In this document: positions 63,791-64,000 of the stretch, one piece after another
How the letters are laid out: each line of letters begins with the position of its first letter
Numbering within the stretch: the first letter of the stretch is position 1
DNA from: an uncultured Roseateles sp.
GTDB lineage: Bacteria; Pseudomonadota; Gammaproteobacteria; Burkholderiales; Burkholderiaceae_C
Assembly: GCF_963422335.1 (NCBI RefSeq)
Contig: NZ_OY729424.1
Span: forward strand, 2,728,001-2,792,000
Reading direction: 5' to 3'
DNA: 64,000 nt
Notes under the pieces: model-generated
The model's database searches: none
The model's input: the letters and a program-made list of their open reading frames with translations, nothing else
Told to the model about the DNA's origin: nothing
Program-made: the position numbers and the translations under genes

Positions 63791-64000
63791 CGCATCACCT
63801 GGCCGAAGCTGAAGTCATAGCGTTTGAGCCTGGGGTTGAGCACCTTGCTGAAGGGCCGGAAGTCGACGTCCTTGATGCCGTCGCCAAAGCGCTGCAGATA
63901 GCGTTCGGCCATGGGCTTGTCGAATACGGCGAACATCGGGCGGTCCAGCTCCAGGCCCTCATCGGAGAAGTCGTGGCCATGGTGCTGGTCGTACAGCATC
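63787..64000 (-). CDS. C-terminal end of an unrecognised protein (runs off the right edge)
   Basis: About 71 codons are visible and the frame is open to base 64000. The segment (for example LELDRPMFAVFDKPMAERY, then RFGDGIKDVDFRPF) has no motif I recognise. Its stop overlaps the ATG of the diguanylate cyclase by four bases, so it is probably the upstream gene of that operon. Confidence 0.6.
   Translation of the reverse strand, partial: MLYDQHHGHDFSDEGLELDRPMFAVFDKPMAERYLQRFGDGIKDVDFRPFSKVLNPRLKRYDFSFGQVMR

Overview
The window looks like a chromosomal segment of a GC-rich betaproteobacterium of the order Burkholderiales, probably near the Rubrivivax/Leptothrix/Roseateles group. The evidence is a ubiquinone/housekeeping gene order typical of that order (HIT protein, DUF971 protein, ubiE ... 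ubiJ, ubiB, fmdB-type, DUF502, aspS, nudB, nuclease, clsB) and a complete exosortase-B (XrtB) exopolysaccharide locus of the EpsD/E/F/G/XrtB/EpsI/EpsL type. Assignment is by protein family and gene order only; no rRNA or tRNA gene was recognised.

Layout. 1-2418: start of a secreted protein reading off the left edge (minus strand), then HIT, DUF971 and ubiE (plus). 2419-24945: a plus-strand run of about 17 genes, mostly overlapping or a few bases apart, behind a good sigma-54 promoter match at 2620-2635. It holds epsD, epsE, epsF, epsG, xrtB, epsI, an asparagine-synthase-like amidotransferase, four family-4-type glycosyltransferases, a Wzx-like flippase, a Wzy-like polymerase, two membrane acyltransferases, two CapK/PaaK-like adenylating enzymes and a heparinase II/III-like protein. 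24935-29267: a minus-strand operon (WecG-type glycosyltransferase, AAC(3)-like acetyltransferase, NodB-like deacetylase, GINT1-like protein). 29933-31939: a large unrecognised lipoprotein. 32352-37326: nucleotide-sugar genes (ugd, UDP-glucuronate 4-epimerase, tviB, wecB). 37755-40422: an inserted regulatory block (XRE regulator, a mutator-transposase-like protein, an ECF sigma factor and its FecR anti-sigma factor). 40491-45723: manC, galE, epsL and the priming transferase epsB (minus). 45915-58325: ubiJ, ubiB, a winged-helix Fic protein, a sodium:solute symporter, FmdB-type, DUF502, aspS, a TPR protein, nudB, a small lipoprotein, an endonuclease-family protein and clsB. 58377-64000: a histidine kinase, a GGDEF response regulator, a membrane diguanylate cyclase and a partial gene (minus).

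How it works together. EpsB should load the first sugar on undecaprenyl phosphate. The glycosyltransferases build the repeat from UDP-uronic acids, UDP-HexNAc(A), GDP-mannose and UDP-galactose. Acyl, amide and acetyl groups are added, the flippase and polymerase act in the inner membrane, EpsF/EpsG control chain length, and EpsE/EpsL form the outer-membrane exit. XrtB and EpsI point to coupled sorting of PEP-CTERM proteins; the truncated gene at the left edge is the only candidate target in view.

Most notable: the exopolysaccharide island splits the ubi cluster; a transposase-derived protein is paired with an XRE regulator; the Fic protein has Gln in place of the catalytic His and carries two identical tandem operators upstream; and a family of CCCGGAT palindromes supplies the stop codons of two genes.
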